64,000 bases of DNA from Cryptomeria japonica (lineage: Eukaryota; Streptophyta; Pinopsida; Cupressales; Cupressaceae): assembly GCF_030272615.1 (NCBI RefSeq), contig NC_081413.1:561226445-561290444 (forward strand). The letters are read 5' to 3'. This document shows positions 22,322-34,849 of this stretch, piece after piece (position 1 is the first letter of the stretch; the number at the start of each line of letters is the position of its first letter). A program made the translations under genes and the position numbers. The notes beneath the pieces were generated by a model. That model was given only the letters and a program-made list of their open reading frames with translations. It ran no database searches and was not told the origin of the DNA.

Positions 22322-24290
22322 ATATTATATTGATTTGTGTTATTATGTTTGATAGTATCAGTTGACATTAATATTTATCAAAAATATATTAGAAAGTTTG
22401 TATAATTATTTGACTTTTCTGTAGACTTGTTGATTAATCTAAAGACTGGACTAAGACAACATTCCTAATATAACAAACTCTAACATTATTACTAAATCTA
22501 ATTATTAATTTTTAATAATTAAAGTAAAGTTGTTTCTAAAACGATTAATTTCATAATTACAAATCATATTAAATTGCTTGTTCCTAATATTATCTAAAAA
22601 TAACTACACTTATTAGAAGTACAATATGGTTGCTTGCAACAAGGTCTGAAATTTCTAAAAATTAAGGAGACATGGGTATGGTTTGATTGCCCATGACCTA
22701 AACAATGGATTCTATTTATTTTCATGTTAGTTCCTAGCATGGCAAGAAACTATAGGGGAGACTTAAAAATTAAATAGTGATTAAATAGAATGTCAACAGC
22801 CAATCAGATTTGAGTTTTTTTTGATATTTTTTATAAATTTTCTTCTTACTTAAGTGAACTTGCTTGTTGTTTAAGTCATTATATTACTTTGAATTTTTTG
22901 CATGCTATTGTTCGATTGTAGGATGTCAATGAAGGGTTGTAGGATGAGTTGCAATCATCTAATTGGCATTTCAAATTACTAGCCCATATATCAATACCAA
23001 AGAATGCACAAAAATCTATATCTCTGTTAGTGCATTGCAGGGTTATAGGGTTTCGAGCATCATATGGCATTTGTTTATAATCCTTTTGAGGACTAGATGG
23101 AATTTGTTCATAATCCAAGATTCCTTGACTCTGCTTTGAAATCTTGTATACTCATTTACATGTAGAGAATTCTCATAGAATATAGAGTTGTGTATACTCT
23201 CATAGTCTCTTGCCGATTTTTTTGTATTATGCCTTCTCCATTAGACAAGAAGCTATATTTGCATCACACACATGCATTAAATGCCCATGTTTGGATCTTT
23301 CATTTGTAAGGGCTTGAACTAAGGTGAAGAGGGTGCAGATAAAAAAATGCAAGAGGATGCAGGTGAAATGGACAATTGGCAAATAAAGATTTATATTTCT
23401 TTCATGTAGAGAGAGGTGGATAGTGTTGGATTTTTTTTCTCTACCACTATTCATTCCTTTGCCCTCATGTTTATGGTTGTAGCAACATGTATATGGGGAG
23501 ATGACAAGGTAAGTGGTAGTGAAGCTCCAGTCCACCATTGATAAATAAGGGCAAACATATAAGTGGTTTAACACAACTACTTGGCATAATTTCTTATCAA
23601 GTGGGGGTGTAATATTTGCAAGGCATGCACAAAATGGCTTTAAAATTTATAGGTATAATCTCCATCACCATAGTTTTCTTAGTGATTATTTATTTATATT
23701 CCTAAATATTTCATCTTCATTCCCCAATACATGACTTAAGAATTAGATCTTTGTACTTTTTCTCTTGTGATTCTGATCATGTCGCTTCAAACCAACGTGG
23801 AGAATGTTGATTTTCCTATTATTTATATTTCACAGTTTTCTTATAAATTTAATGGTGAAGATTTAAATGATCTCTAAGATCTTGAATTGATTAGCAAAGT
23901 GAGAGAATCTTGCAAACAATGTTTCTTTTTTTGGGGGGGGAATCATGGAATCCAGTAGACCTTCTAGAAGATGTCATCTCAAATCTAGCAATTATGTGCA
24001 ATGTCTATTGAAGTTAAAACAAGAGTCAGTGGCACCACTTCTTACAGAGCTCCTCCTCCTTGGAATTTTTAAACTTTGACCTCCCCATCTTGCCTCATTT
24101 AGATATAGTTCAGGAAATGTCTTAAAACATGTGGCCTCAAGATGGCAACCCAAAATTCTCATATGGATTTTACTTATTTATTACACTTATTCTTGAGTAT
24201 TATAAATTTTGTAAGTTATTAAAATCAGCAATGACTCTTATTGGCTCTAGGTTAAATATTTTTTTGCAACTTCTGAAATTATTGGTTTTC
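22322..24290. other. AT-rich spacer without recognisable genes
   Basis: Short ORFs on both strands have no family features. A run of T then nine G residues stands at about 23930-23941. I see no terminal repeats, tRNA or retroelement motif. Confidence 0.55.
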
Positions 24291-25700
24291 ATTAAGATAA
24301 ACGGGTTTTATAGGGACCTAAAACCTAAATCCATACATAAAAAAATCAAAATAGTAGTGAAGCAATCCAAAACGAAAAGCTAAACAACAAAAAAAATAGG
24401 GGAATTGCCCCACAACACCAAACCTAATAGGGACACTAGCAACACAAACAACAAAAAACTAACCAAGAGAATGCATGAACTTAGAGTTCTTCTATAATAT
24501 AATCTTATTGATTTCCTTGAGTTGTTGCATTATGAATCTTGTGGCTCTCCTCTCCTGGTTTTTTCATCTTGTTCTGGTAGAGGGTCTCGTTGTAACCTGC
24601 ATGTCTTCCCCTTGAGAACTTGGATTGAAATTCTTCTTTTTTAGCTTGGAAATTGAAGATGGAACCTTGTTAATTGGTTGGTCTTTTTGGATGACAATCA
24701 TCTCGTTAACCTTTTTCAGACCTTCTACATTACTCCTCATGGCTTATTTTCTTATTTCAACCAGGTTCCTTAGGTTAACCTTGAGTTTCTCCATTCTTTT
24801 CTCCAGATGAGCAATCCTTGACTTGCGTTTAGTTTTCATAACTTTGACATCCTCTATGAGTTTTTGAGTCATTCTGAGGATCTTATCAGTCATGTCTAGC
24901 ATAGGATTCTTAGTGAAAGTTTTGATCATGTTATTAATGCCCTATTTTAAGAAAATAATTTCATTGGTAATCTAGTGAAATCATTTTTCTTGGCTATTAG
25001 TGGAGTTTTCTAGGAGAACCTCAAAGTCCATGTCTTTTTCTTTCCCCTGAGTCCACTTGGCCCACACTAGGACTGATGTCCAATTTTATTTATTCTTCTC
25101 CTTCACGCTTTTAATCCCCTTTTTTTCCCACTTTATCTTTTTTCATGCTTGCTGGGCCTAGTTATTAAGGCTTAGAAGTGGGGGTTTTAAACATACTAGC
25201 TACAAATCTAGGGTGTTTGTTTCTTCTATTGCTACTAGTGTTGGGAGTAATTTTTTGTTGGGGGGCCTCTTCCTTAGAAGGGAAATAACCAAGATCCTCT
25301 AACACCTTAAGATTGTGCTAGGTCTTGGTGAGACCTCCCCTACCCTCCTCATCAATCTCAATGTCAGAGACCAATTGCACATCAGGGCTAACCAAAGATT
25401 TATGGGTTTTTGCAATAGGAGAGGGTTTAATGTTGCATGCTTTAACATATTCCATAAAAAGAACAATTAAACTCTTGTACAAAACATGGTTCTCACTATG
25501 CTTGACATGATTTGCTAAACTATGGTCAAGAGAGGACAACAAATAAAAAAGAAAGGAAATTCTTCTATCATGCCTAAAGTGATTTAGAGTCATAAAATGG
25601 TAAGAAAAAATGCTAGAAAAATGGTCATCGAGAGTTATGTACCTCATTTTGACTTCATCCATGTCTTCCCAAAGTGAAATAAGGTCTTTCCTATTATATC
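24291..25700 (-). pseudogene. 3' part of an unrecognised retroelement-type ORF, interrupted by copia B
   Basis: On the minus strand a frame entering from the copia B boundary reads SLWEDMDEVKMRYITLD and HFRHDRRISFLFYLLSSL (25662-25318), then an acidic stretch and a Lys/Ser-rich tail. After stops comes a coiled-coil segment (24929-24744: MTDKILRMTQKLIEDVK, LEKRMEKLKVNLRNL), ending near 24470. I do not recognise a named family; such ORFs are known as extra genes in plant retrotransposons, which is an inference here. The 5' half is at 33422-33814. Removing copia B restores one frame across the join. Confidence 0.6.
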
Positions 25701-25705
25701 CTTCA

Positions 25706-27197
25706 TGATAGTTCTGATACTTAATATAAGTACAGATCCAATAGCCAACAAGACGATAGGGGGGGGTGAATCATGCAAACTTATTCATCCATAAAAACAT
25801 CAGATTCAACCTCAGTAACATATATTAGTCATAGAGTAAAAATTGTCAAACATGCAAACTCAAAAGCATATGAACAATATAAACCTCATAACACCAGATT
25901 TAACATGGAAACCCAAATAGGGAAAAACTACTGTGGGATTCCGGACCCACTAAGAAATAGACTCTTCTAGAGTATGCTTGGTTAAAAGCCAATCATGTTA
26001 AAGATTACAAAACACATTTCTAGATGTGACCCGACTAAGGGATTTCCCTCAAATCTGTTAGGATCTTCACATTGTTAGAAGTGACCTTGTCAAAGGATTT
26101 CAAACACTCATTTAGAATGTCACCTTGTTAGAGGATTTACCTATAAGACTGTTAAGTCCACTCAGTTAAGAGATTTCCTGTTACTTCCACAAGCTAACAG
26201 TAATACAATCTATTTGCAACTTTAAATCTAAAATGCTAAAGCAGATTCTTATTTGTTCAACACAATCTAGACATAGAACTAATCTTGTCTATCTGTTGGG
26301 CATCAATACTCTGTTATTCTAATAGGTCTTCAAGATTCTGTGCTCGGTAATCACTATGTAGCATCCCTGTGCATTCACTTGCTTGCATACATTGTTTATC
26401 AACAGTTTCCTATTTATAAAAAATCATTTAACCACTTAATCTCCTTGATCTCATTTCCCATGATCAATCATAGCCATCAGATCTTCAATCTTGTCCAGGT
26501 TCATTGTATCTTACGATCTGAAAAATGTTTTACCCTACCTCAGAACTTGTACAATCATCTTGGAACTTGTGTTAGGGTAATGCGGTTCAATCTGAGCTAT
26601 AGATCTTCTTGCCAACTTTCCATTGCCTTAGATTTGTTAACAAACTTCTTCCATGGCTTGCCAATCATTGATCTGCTCTAGCTCATCAGCTTCTTTCATT
26701 AAATATCACATGTAAACATTTAATGCATTCTATTATAGCTTGGTTACAACTCGGTGAATACTAAACTTTACTCGGTAGACATTCTGTCTTCATTAACTGA
26801 CTACGATAACCTTAGGGTTTACCGACTAGGTTCCTTAGGGTTTACCGACTAGATTCCTTGCTTGATAACATAGTGTAGTATTAACCTTTACATTTTACAA
26901 CATATGTATGATGTTAAAACAATCTAAAACATCAAGATCTCATCATTGTCTGACTCGGTAGAGTTGCCCATTGAATAACTTATCCCTTTATTCATCATAT
27001 TCTTTCCTATGCCTTTACCGACTTCTTTATAATCTTCATATCATATTTCTTAAGATATGGCAACATCATACTGAATTAGAAAATCAATTTCTTGACATCA
27101 ATGACAAAATAATAATATCAAGACAATAAAACATCTTTAATCAGTTATGTCCATAATCATCAACAACCTTCTCAATATCCTTGTTATATTGCCAACA
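25706..27197 (-). repeat. 3' LTR of copia element B
   Basis: Plus strand TGATAGTTCTG... to ...GCCAACA. The purine tract lies just inside: the plus strand reads ATCTCCCCCTTTGGC at 27198-27212. A run of G at 25758-25766 corresponds to a C tract near the LTR 3' end on the sense strand, a feature shared with the LTR of element D. Confidence 0.95.
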
Positions 27198-27675
27198 ATC
27201 TCCCCCTTTGGCATTGATGGCAAAACCAATTGATTTGACCATTAAGAATTCAGATTGCTGTGATTCTAAAATGCTGAAATGCTCTCCCCCATACATCAGA
27301 CTTCTCTTCTGGTTTTCTCTCAATCTTCTCAAGTCTTCTCCTCCTTTAGTCTTCTCCCCCTTGGTTAGGTCTTCTCCCCCTTGGGTAGTCTTCCCCCCCT
27401 TTGGTATTCTTCTCTGCCTTTGACAACAATGCCAAAAAGAAAAGAACTAAAACATAAGTTGTTTCTATAAGAAGTTATTCCCTGCTTTTGTGTATCAACC
27501 GAGTCTCGGTCAGAGCATTTGTTTACAATTCCTATCCCCTATATCATTGTCTATATTATCTCAATATTGTCCCAGTACACTTTCAGAAAAGCATTCTTAA
27601 AGTGTATCACTCTAGCATCATCTCCCTAAAAGATATTCAATAGATTCATCAAAGTGATGCTTTCACCGAACTCGA

Positions 27676-29234
27676 TCAATGAGTAAGAGATAGGGGTAGG
27701 ACCCCTAACTTACTTCTGAGATATTCAAAAGTGTCCTTTGGTAGTGGCTTGGTGAAGATATCAACTATTTTTTCCTTTGTGTTAACATATTCCAACACCA
27801 CTTTCTTTTCATGAGCTTCTTCTCTAAGATAATGATATTTGATAGATATGTGCTTTGTCTTAGAGTACATAACAGGGTTCTTTGAAATATTAATGGGACT
27901 AGTATTGTCATAGAATATAGTTACTGGCTTGATAACTTTCTCATTTATACCTTCCAACAATTGTTTGATCCATGCAATATTGGTACAATTCAGTGCTGCA
28001 GCAACATATTCAGCTTTGGCTGTTGATTGAGAAACACATCTTTGTTTCTTGCTAAGCCAACTCACTAGTCTTTCTCGTAAGAAGAAAGCTCCTCCACTTG
28101 TGCTTTTTCTGTCATCAATGTTGCTTACCCAATCAGCATCAGTATAGACTTTAAAATCAAAATCATTTCATTTCTGATATACTAAGCCATAATCTTCAGT
28201 GCCTTTCAAGTATCTAAAAATTCTTTTGATTGCTGTCATGTGTATTTCCTTAGGATCTGCAAAGAATCTTGCAACAATACCTACTGCATGTGCTATATCA
28301 GGCCTACTGTGAACAACATATTGTAGTTTTCCAATCATGGATCGGTAGAGTGTCTCATCAACAAATGCAAATTCATCATTCTTTGATAGTTTGCAGTTTG
28401 TAGTCATAGAAGTACTTACTAGCTTTGAATCCTCTATTCCAAATTTCTTCAAGATTTCCTTTGTGTATTTGGATTGAGTAATAAAAATTTCATTTTTCAT
28501 TTGCAGTATTTGTAAACCTATAAAATACTTTATCCCACCGATTAATAACATCTCAAATTCTTTGCTCATTTCATTACCAAAGTTTTTGCATAAAGAGTCA
28601 TTTCCACAAAATATAATATCATCAACAAATATGGTTGAGATTAGTATTCTATTTTCATCATTCTTCATGTACATGTTGCTATTCTCACTTGTCCTTATAA
28701 AACCAGTCTTAATCAAATAAGAGTGCAGTCTTTCATACCATGCTCTAGGTGCTTATTTCAGACCATATAAAGCTTTGTTCAATTTACATACCTGATCTTT
28801 ATTATTGTCTTCAACAAATCCTTCAAGTTGTTCAATGAAAACTTCTTCTTCTAATATTCCATTCAGAAATGTAGATTTGACATCCATTTGATATACCTTG
28901 AAGTTTTTGAAAGCAGCATATGCCAACAATGTTCTAACTCCTTCAAGTTTGGCAACAGGTGCAAAAGTCTCACCATAATCAATTCCTTCTTCTTGGGCAT
29001 AACCTTTGCAAACCAATCTTGCTTTGTTCCGAATGACCTTTCCTTTTTCATTTACCTTGTTTCTGAAGATCCACTTTGTATTGATTACATTTTTGTCCTT
29101 AGGTCTTGGGACTAGTGTCCATGTGTCATTCTTCTTGATTTGATCAATCTCTTCAGTCATAGCATTTATCCAATCTTCATTGTTAAATGCCTCTTTCACT
29201 CTTCTCAGTTCAAATTCAGATATCAAACATGTGT
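27676..29234 (-). pseudogene. Reverse transcriptase and RNase H of copia element B
   Basis: Open blocks in one frame: 29226-28753 (DTWTLVPRPKDKNVINTKW, RLVCKGYAQEEGIDYGETF, LNGILEEEVFIEQ), a stop at the conserved KQAPRAW site (Gln codon to stop), 28716-28168 (STIFVDDIIFCGN with the catalytic Asp pair, RPDIAHAVGIVARF), and 28065-27676 (TAKAEYVAAALNCTNIAW, the RNase H end, and VDIFTKPLPKDTFEYLR). The FVDDII motif and length suit a SIRE-like lineage, stated as inference. Confidence 0.93.
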
Positions 29235-30930
29235 TCTATCTCAATTTGTTCCTTGTAATCACTGGATCATTCTTATCTCCTATAATCTGACTTGGTACAT
29301 GATGTCTTTTGACATATTTGGCTAATACAGGCTCAGTAGGCTCTGTATGATCCTCTTCATCACTCGGTAACTGGATATCTTCCTCATTTCCTTCAATAGT
29401 TATCTCTGTAGGACTTTTCGATTGCACATAGACAAATTCATCATAGTCTTCTAGTTCTTTGGAATTCCTGTCATCAGTTCTTTCTACAAATTCATCAATT
29501 TTCACATTTGCACTTTCTACTATTTTGTTAGATGATTTGATCAGACATTCAAATGCTTTGCTTCTAGAGGAATATCCTAGAAATGTTCCTTCTTCACTTT
29601 TCTAATCAAACTTGCCATTTCTATCATCTTTATGAACATAGCATTTGCTTCCAAAGATCTTAAAATAACTTACATTAGGTTTCTTGCCATACCAGATTTC
29701 ATAAGGTGTCTTCAAAGTACCTTTCTTCAATTGAACTCGGTTCAAGGTGTAAACAGCTGTACTTATTGCTTCTCTCCAAAATGTTTGTGGAACCTTCTTC
29801 TCAATCATCAGTGTTCTAGCACAATCCACAATAGATCCATTTCTTCTTTCAGCTATTCCATTCTTCTGTGGAGTCCTCAGTGCAAAGACTTATCCTTTAA
29901 TACCATGATCATTGCAAAATTGGTTGAATTCATCAGATGTGAACTCTCCTCCTCTATCTGATCTAAGACATTTTAGTTGTCTTCCTGTTTCATTTTCAAC
30001 TCTAGCCTTGTACCATTTAAACATTTGAAAAGCTTCTAATTTTTCTTTTAAAAACATTACTGACATCATCCTTGAATAATCATCCACAAATAATATGAAA
30101 TACTTATCACCATAATAACTTTGAACTTTCATAGGACCACAAAGATCAGTGTGCACAAGATCTAAAATTCCCTTAGAAGTGTAAGACTTACTTGTAAAGC
30201 TGGATCTTGTCATCTTGCCCATTTGGCATCCTCGGCATATAGCATTCTTAGGTTTTTCAAGACTTGGTAGACCTCTTACTCTGTGCTTCTTACTTATCTT
30301 GATCAGATTATCAAAATTAACATGACAAAACCTTTTATGCCATAACCAGGTGTTATCAATCTTTGCATGCAAGCACTTGTTGTGAGTTGAGTCAAGGTGA
30401 AACATATTACCTTTTGTTTGTGTCCCGGTAGCAGCTAACTTTCCATTCTTGTCATGAACTTTGATAATTCCTTTCTAAAATTCTATTTAGTAACTTGTGT
30501 TGTTTAGCTATGCTACACTCAATAAATTATATTTTAAACCTTCAACCCAATAAACATCATTGCATCTTGCTTTGTCAAGAAGTGTTATGGATCCTTTACC
30601 TCTTACCAGACATGGTGCATCATTACCAAATCTAACATAGCCTCCATCATAATCTTCTAACATAACAAACTTGTGTTTATCTCTTGTCATATGATGTGAG
30701 CATCCACTATCTTTAATCCAAGAATCATTATTGTTTATGTGAGATATTAGGGATTTTTCTTCATACCTTTCTTCATCTGATCCATCCTTGATAGCCACAT
30801 AAACAACTTCCTCTATATCAGTCTCATCTGATTTATCATCTTCAGATTCCTCATTAGCAATTAAGCAGGTCTTTCTATCTCTTCTTTTGAAGTCTCGGTG
30901 ACCTTTGTAATGATTATTTTTTTGTCTGTC
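29235..30930 (-). pseudogene. Protease and integrase of copia element B
   Basis: The protease motif WIKDSGCSHHMTRDKHKF (about 30720) keeps the catalytic Asp-Ser-Gly. Then come the GKGSITLLD region and YNLLSVA, with three stops near 30506-30476. The integrase has the zinc motif (HKRFCHVNFDNL, CRGCQMGK) and all three catalytic residues: Asp in LVHTDLCGPM, Asp in LRSDRGGEF and Glu in NGIAERRNG. A stop lies between the last two. The C-terminal part includes TPYEIWYGKKPNVSYFKIFG and an acidic linker (NEEDIQLPSDEEDH). Confidence 0.92.
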
Positions 30931-30933
30931 ATC

Positions 30934-31860
30934 TCAGTAATCTCTCTTTTCGGTGAAATCTTTGTCAAGACAGTTAGAAGCCATATGTCCAATCTTGTCA
31001 CAATTGAAACATTTCAAGGGTAGTTTTCCCTTATACTTACCTTTGCCTCTTGGTAACCTTTTGGCCAATAGTGCTTCAAACTCTTCTTGCTTTTTGATTT
31101 CTTCATACAGTTTGTGTACCTCCTCCATGTTCTTCCAAAATCTTTCACTTGCTCCACTATGATCTCCTCCAGAGTACTTATACTTGCTTTCATTGTAATC
31201 ATTAGATTCATTCAAATGAAAAGAACTAAATGCAGATTCAACTTTATTTACCGATGTCCCATTGTTATCAAAATTACTTAACTCAAATGCATGTAGCTTA
31301 CCAATAGTAGCATCCAAGGAAACTGGCATATTTGGTATAAACCTCAATTCATTGATTACAGAGACTTGGATTGCATAAGCAGGTAGAAGGGTTCTTAACA
31401 ACTTACTTGTCACATCCTTTTCTTCAACAATTCCTCCTGCTCCCTTGATTTGATTTACAATCTCCTTTAGTCTTGTACTAAACTGGGTTATGTTCTCACC
31501 TTCATTCATCCTCATAGATTCAAGTTGTCCTCTTAGACTATCAACTTTTGCTCTTTGAAGATGTTCATCTCCTCCATATATAGATATGAGCTTACTCCAC
31601 ATAGCCTTCGCATCATTGCAGCCTTCTAGATCATTAAACTCATAATCAATCAATGCAGATGTTATTTCAATCATTACTTGAATGTGTTCTTGCTTTGCCT
31701 TTATCTCTTCCATAGTCAATGGATAGGTGCTCGATGCAACAAAATCATTCTCCAGATAGTATATAGCATATTCTCCAACTCCTAATAGATGTAGCTTCAT
31801 CCTTTTCTACCATGTCGAGAAACTTGACTTATTCAGCTTAGGTGCATCCCTCTTATACAT
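30934..31860 (-). pseudogene. gag of copia element B
   Basis: The frame starts at MYKRDAPKLNKSSFSTW (31860), has a stop after that Trp, and is then open from 31800. The capsid region includes DAKAMWSKLISIYGGDEHLQ, SMRMNEGENITQFSTRLKEI and LRTLLPAYAIQVSVINEL. One CCHC zinc knuckle, CFNCDKIGHMASNC, lies at about 31015-30975 and is intact. Role: particle formation and RNA packaging. Confidence 0.92.
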
Positions 31861-31911
31861 CTTTGGATCTTTAACTCAAGTGCCTTTAAACTTTCCTTTC
31901 AGAGTCCAAAG

Positions 31912-31922
31912 CTCTGATACCA
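31912..31922 (-). other. Primer-binding site of copia element B
   Basis: Plus strand CTCTGATACCA, so TGGTATCAGAG on the sense strand, complementary to the 3' end of initiator tRNA-Met. It sits two bases inside the LTR. Confidence 0.92.
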
Positions 31923-31924
31923 AT

Positions 31925-33416
31925 TGATAGTTTTGATACTTAATATAAGTATAGATCCAATAGCCAACAAGATGAGAGGGTGGGGTGAATCATACAAACT
32001 TATTCATCCATAAAAACATCAAATTCAACCTTGGTAACATATATCAGTCATAGAATAAAAACTATCAAACATGCAAACTCAAAAGCATATCAACAATATA
32101 AACCTCATAACACCAGATTTAATGTGGAAACCCAAATAGGGGAAAACCACTGTGATATTTTGGACCCACTAAGAAATATACTCTTCTAGAGTACGCTTGG
32201 TTAAAAGCCAATCCTATTAAAGATTACAAAACACATTGCTAGATGTGACTCGGTTAAGGGATTTCCCTCAAATCTGTTAGGATCTTCACTTTGTTAGAAG
32301 TGACCTTGTCAAAGGATTTCAAACACTCATTTAGAATGTCACCTTGTTAGAGGATTCACTTATAAGATTGTTAATTCCACTTGGTTAAGAGATTTCCTGT
32401 TACTTCCACAAGCTAATAGTAATACAATCTATCTGCAACTTTACATCGAAAATGCTAAAGAAGATTCTTATTTGTTCAACACAATCTAGACATAGAACTA
32501 ATCTTGTTTGTCTGCTGGGCATCAATACTCTGTTATTCTAACAAGTCTTCAAGCTTATGTGCTCGGTAATGACTATGTAGCATCACTATGCATACACTTG
32601 CCCGCATACATTGTTTATCAACAATTTCCTATTTATAAACAATCATCTAACCACTTAATCTCCTTGATCTCATTTCCCATGATCAATCATAGCCATCAGA
32701 TCTTCAATCTTGTCCAAGTTCATTGTATCTTCCGATTTGAAAAATGTTTTACCCTACATTAGAACTTGCACAATCATCTTGGAACTTGTGTTAGGGTAAT
32801 GCAATTCAATCTGAGCTGTAGATCTTCTTGCCGACTTTCCATTGCCTTAGATTTGTTAACAAACTTCTTCCACGGCTTGCCAATCATTGATCCACTCTAG
32901 CTCATCAGCTTCTTTCATTAAATATCACATGTAAACATTTAATGCATTCTATTATAGCTCGGTTACAACTTGGCGAATACTAAACTTTACTTGGTAGACA
33001 TTCTATCTTCATTAACCGACTACAATAACCTTAGGGTTTACCGACTAGGTTCCTTAGGGTTTACCGACTAGATTCCTTGCCTGATAGCATAGTGTAGTAT
33101 TAACCTTTACATTTTACAACATATGTATGATGTTAAAACAATCTAAAACATCAAGATCTCATCATTGTCTGACTCAATAGAGTTGCCCATTGAATAACTT
33201 ATCCCTTTATTCATCATATTCTTTCCTGTGTCTTTACCAACTTCTTTATAATCTTCATATCATATTTCTTAAGATATGGCAACATCATACTGAATTAGAA
33301 AATCAATTTCTTGACATCAATGACAAAATAATAATATCAAGATAGTAGAACATCCTTAATCAGTTATGTCCATAATCATCAACAATCTTCTCAATATCCT
33401 TGTTATATTACCAACA
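31925..33416 (-). repeat. 5' LTR of copia element B
   Basis: Plus strand TGATAGTTTTG... to ...ACCAACA, matching the LTR at 25706-27197 along its whole length. The differences seen are mostly C/T and G/A. Confidence 0.95.
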
Positions 33417-33421
33417 CTTCA

Positions 33422-33814
33422 TTCATCATCTTCGTCACTCTATCTCTTTCACTTTGTTTATCGAAGAAAATTAAAAGGGATTCCTCCACAAATTTTCTCT
33501 CCCTATAGAAATTTTTGCCTTACATCTATAAGATAGTAATCTCAGCTACAAAGGGTTCATCAATTTTGAATTCGATGCCATAGGCAGCAAAGATGTCATT
33601 ATGGTAGCCTTCACAAATTTATCTCCAATCCTCATATCCTGGCCATGTAATTTCTTGAGGTATGGCACAAGACCGACATCATAATTTTTTTCTCAGAGGT
33701 CCTTGTTCAATTCCCACTTGTGGCAAGAAGTTGGCTCCATTCTATTTTTGTCTCCCCCCATTCTTAAGAAACTCATAGAAACTTGGACATAGCTAGTATT
33801 AGAACCGAGCCTGA
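33422..33814 (-). pseudogene. 5' part of the unrecognised ORF, right of copia B
   Basis: Minus-strand text includes YDVGLVPYLKKLHGQDMRIG, a frameshift, then DIFAAYGIEFKIDEPFVAEI and KFVEESLLIFFDKQSERDR, running straight into the copia B target duplication in the frame that continues at 25700. It abuts the first base of the LTR of element D at 33815, so its own start was probably displaced by that element. Two stops and one frameshift are visible. Confidence 0.6.
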
Positions 33815-34775
33815 TGTTGGCAACTGACACTCTTATGGTAAGGAAAATCATATTTAGGATTTTCATTAATGGTATCTCATCTTCAGGTGCAATTATTTTC
33901 TATCTGGATTCATTGATTTATCATTTTAATTTATTTGGGTCAACCCGTATTCACTACACACAACCATTATATACACTTTTCTTTACAACTGGTTAAATCT
34001 TGATCCTGGTAACATGTATTTGGAACCTGGTTAAGGATAGGACCCAATTAAGATATCTTGTGGCCCCAACAATTTCTTTCATGGAATTTTTGATAGCATG
34101 TGTAGGCCCTCATGGTCATCGGGATTATGCATGATATATCTTGTGAGCCAATAGTCGCCAAGTTATAATTCTTCATTGAGGCCAACATATTCAAAAGTTA
34201 TAAGGGTATTTAAGGAGATCTTTTAGCAATGGATATGATGTATGTTGGAATACATTGTTTGTTATGAATTAGTCAGTGATTGATAGTATTCTTTTTGGTC
34301 AGTGAGAGAGAGCTTTTGTGCATAGTTTCATGTGTGTAGTCTCAACCCATAGCAAAACATGGAAGAATAGAGTATCAGTGAACCGATACATAGAGAGGAT
34401 TAACAGAAGTTGAAGTGGAACTTATCTAGCATGGTCAAATGCACTTTATGAGTTCAATGAGACTTACATTTGAATAGTTAGCTCTAGGTAGTGAGCCTGA
34501 TTACATGTGCAATCCCCTCTATGTAATATTTGTATACCTTGATATCAACTATATAGATATTATGGGTATCAACCCGACCATGGTTTTTCCCTTTATGGGG
34601 ATTTCCACATATAAATATTGGTGTTATGGGTATCCTTCTTTGTGTGTTATATGGTTTATTCACTTAATTTTATTTATTGTTAACTGGTTCATAAGCAATA
34701 AGCTCAAAATTAGTTTTACTGGTAGAACACGGATTCACACCCCCCCCTCCCTCTCAGTGTTCTTGGATTCCAATA
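33815..34775 (+). repeat. 5' LTR of element D
   Basis: Starts TGTTGGCAACTGACACTC and ends ...GATTCCAATA (terminal CA decayed to TA), two bases before the primer site. A run of C (34740-34750: CCCCCCC then TCCCTCTC) stands about 30 bp before the end, as in element B. Confidence 0.8.
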
Positions 34776-34777
34776 AT

Positions 34778-34789
34778 TGGTATCAGAGG
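34778..34789 (+). other. Primer-binding site of element D
   Basis: TGGTATCAGAGG, eleven of twelve bases matching the initiator tRNA-Met primer site used by most plant copia elements. Confidence 0.9.
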
Positions 34790-34849
34790 TTGGTTCCTCA
34801 AAAGAAGTTTAACCACTTGAGGAAGATCTGAAACTTGGAATCAATGAAA

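Larger units (their letters stand above)
25706..33416 (-). mobile_element. Ty1/copia LTR retrotransposon B
   Basis: A full-length 7711-bp element on the minus strand. The two LTRs (25706-27197 and 31925-33416) are both 1492 bp and differ by only a few percent by eye. The 5-bp target duplication CTTCA is perfect at 25701-25705 and 33417-33421. Primer site and purine tract are in the expected places. Gag-pol from 31860 to 27676 is one frame without frameshift, broken by about ten stop codons. It is the youngest-looking copia element in the window. Confidence 0.97.

Noticed and set aside
23227-23574. 115-codon minus-strand ORF
   Set aside because: No recognisable domain, odd composition and no coding context; not supported as a gene.
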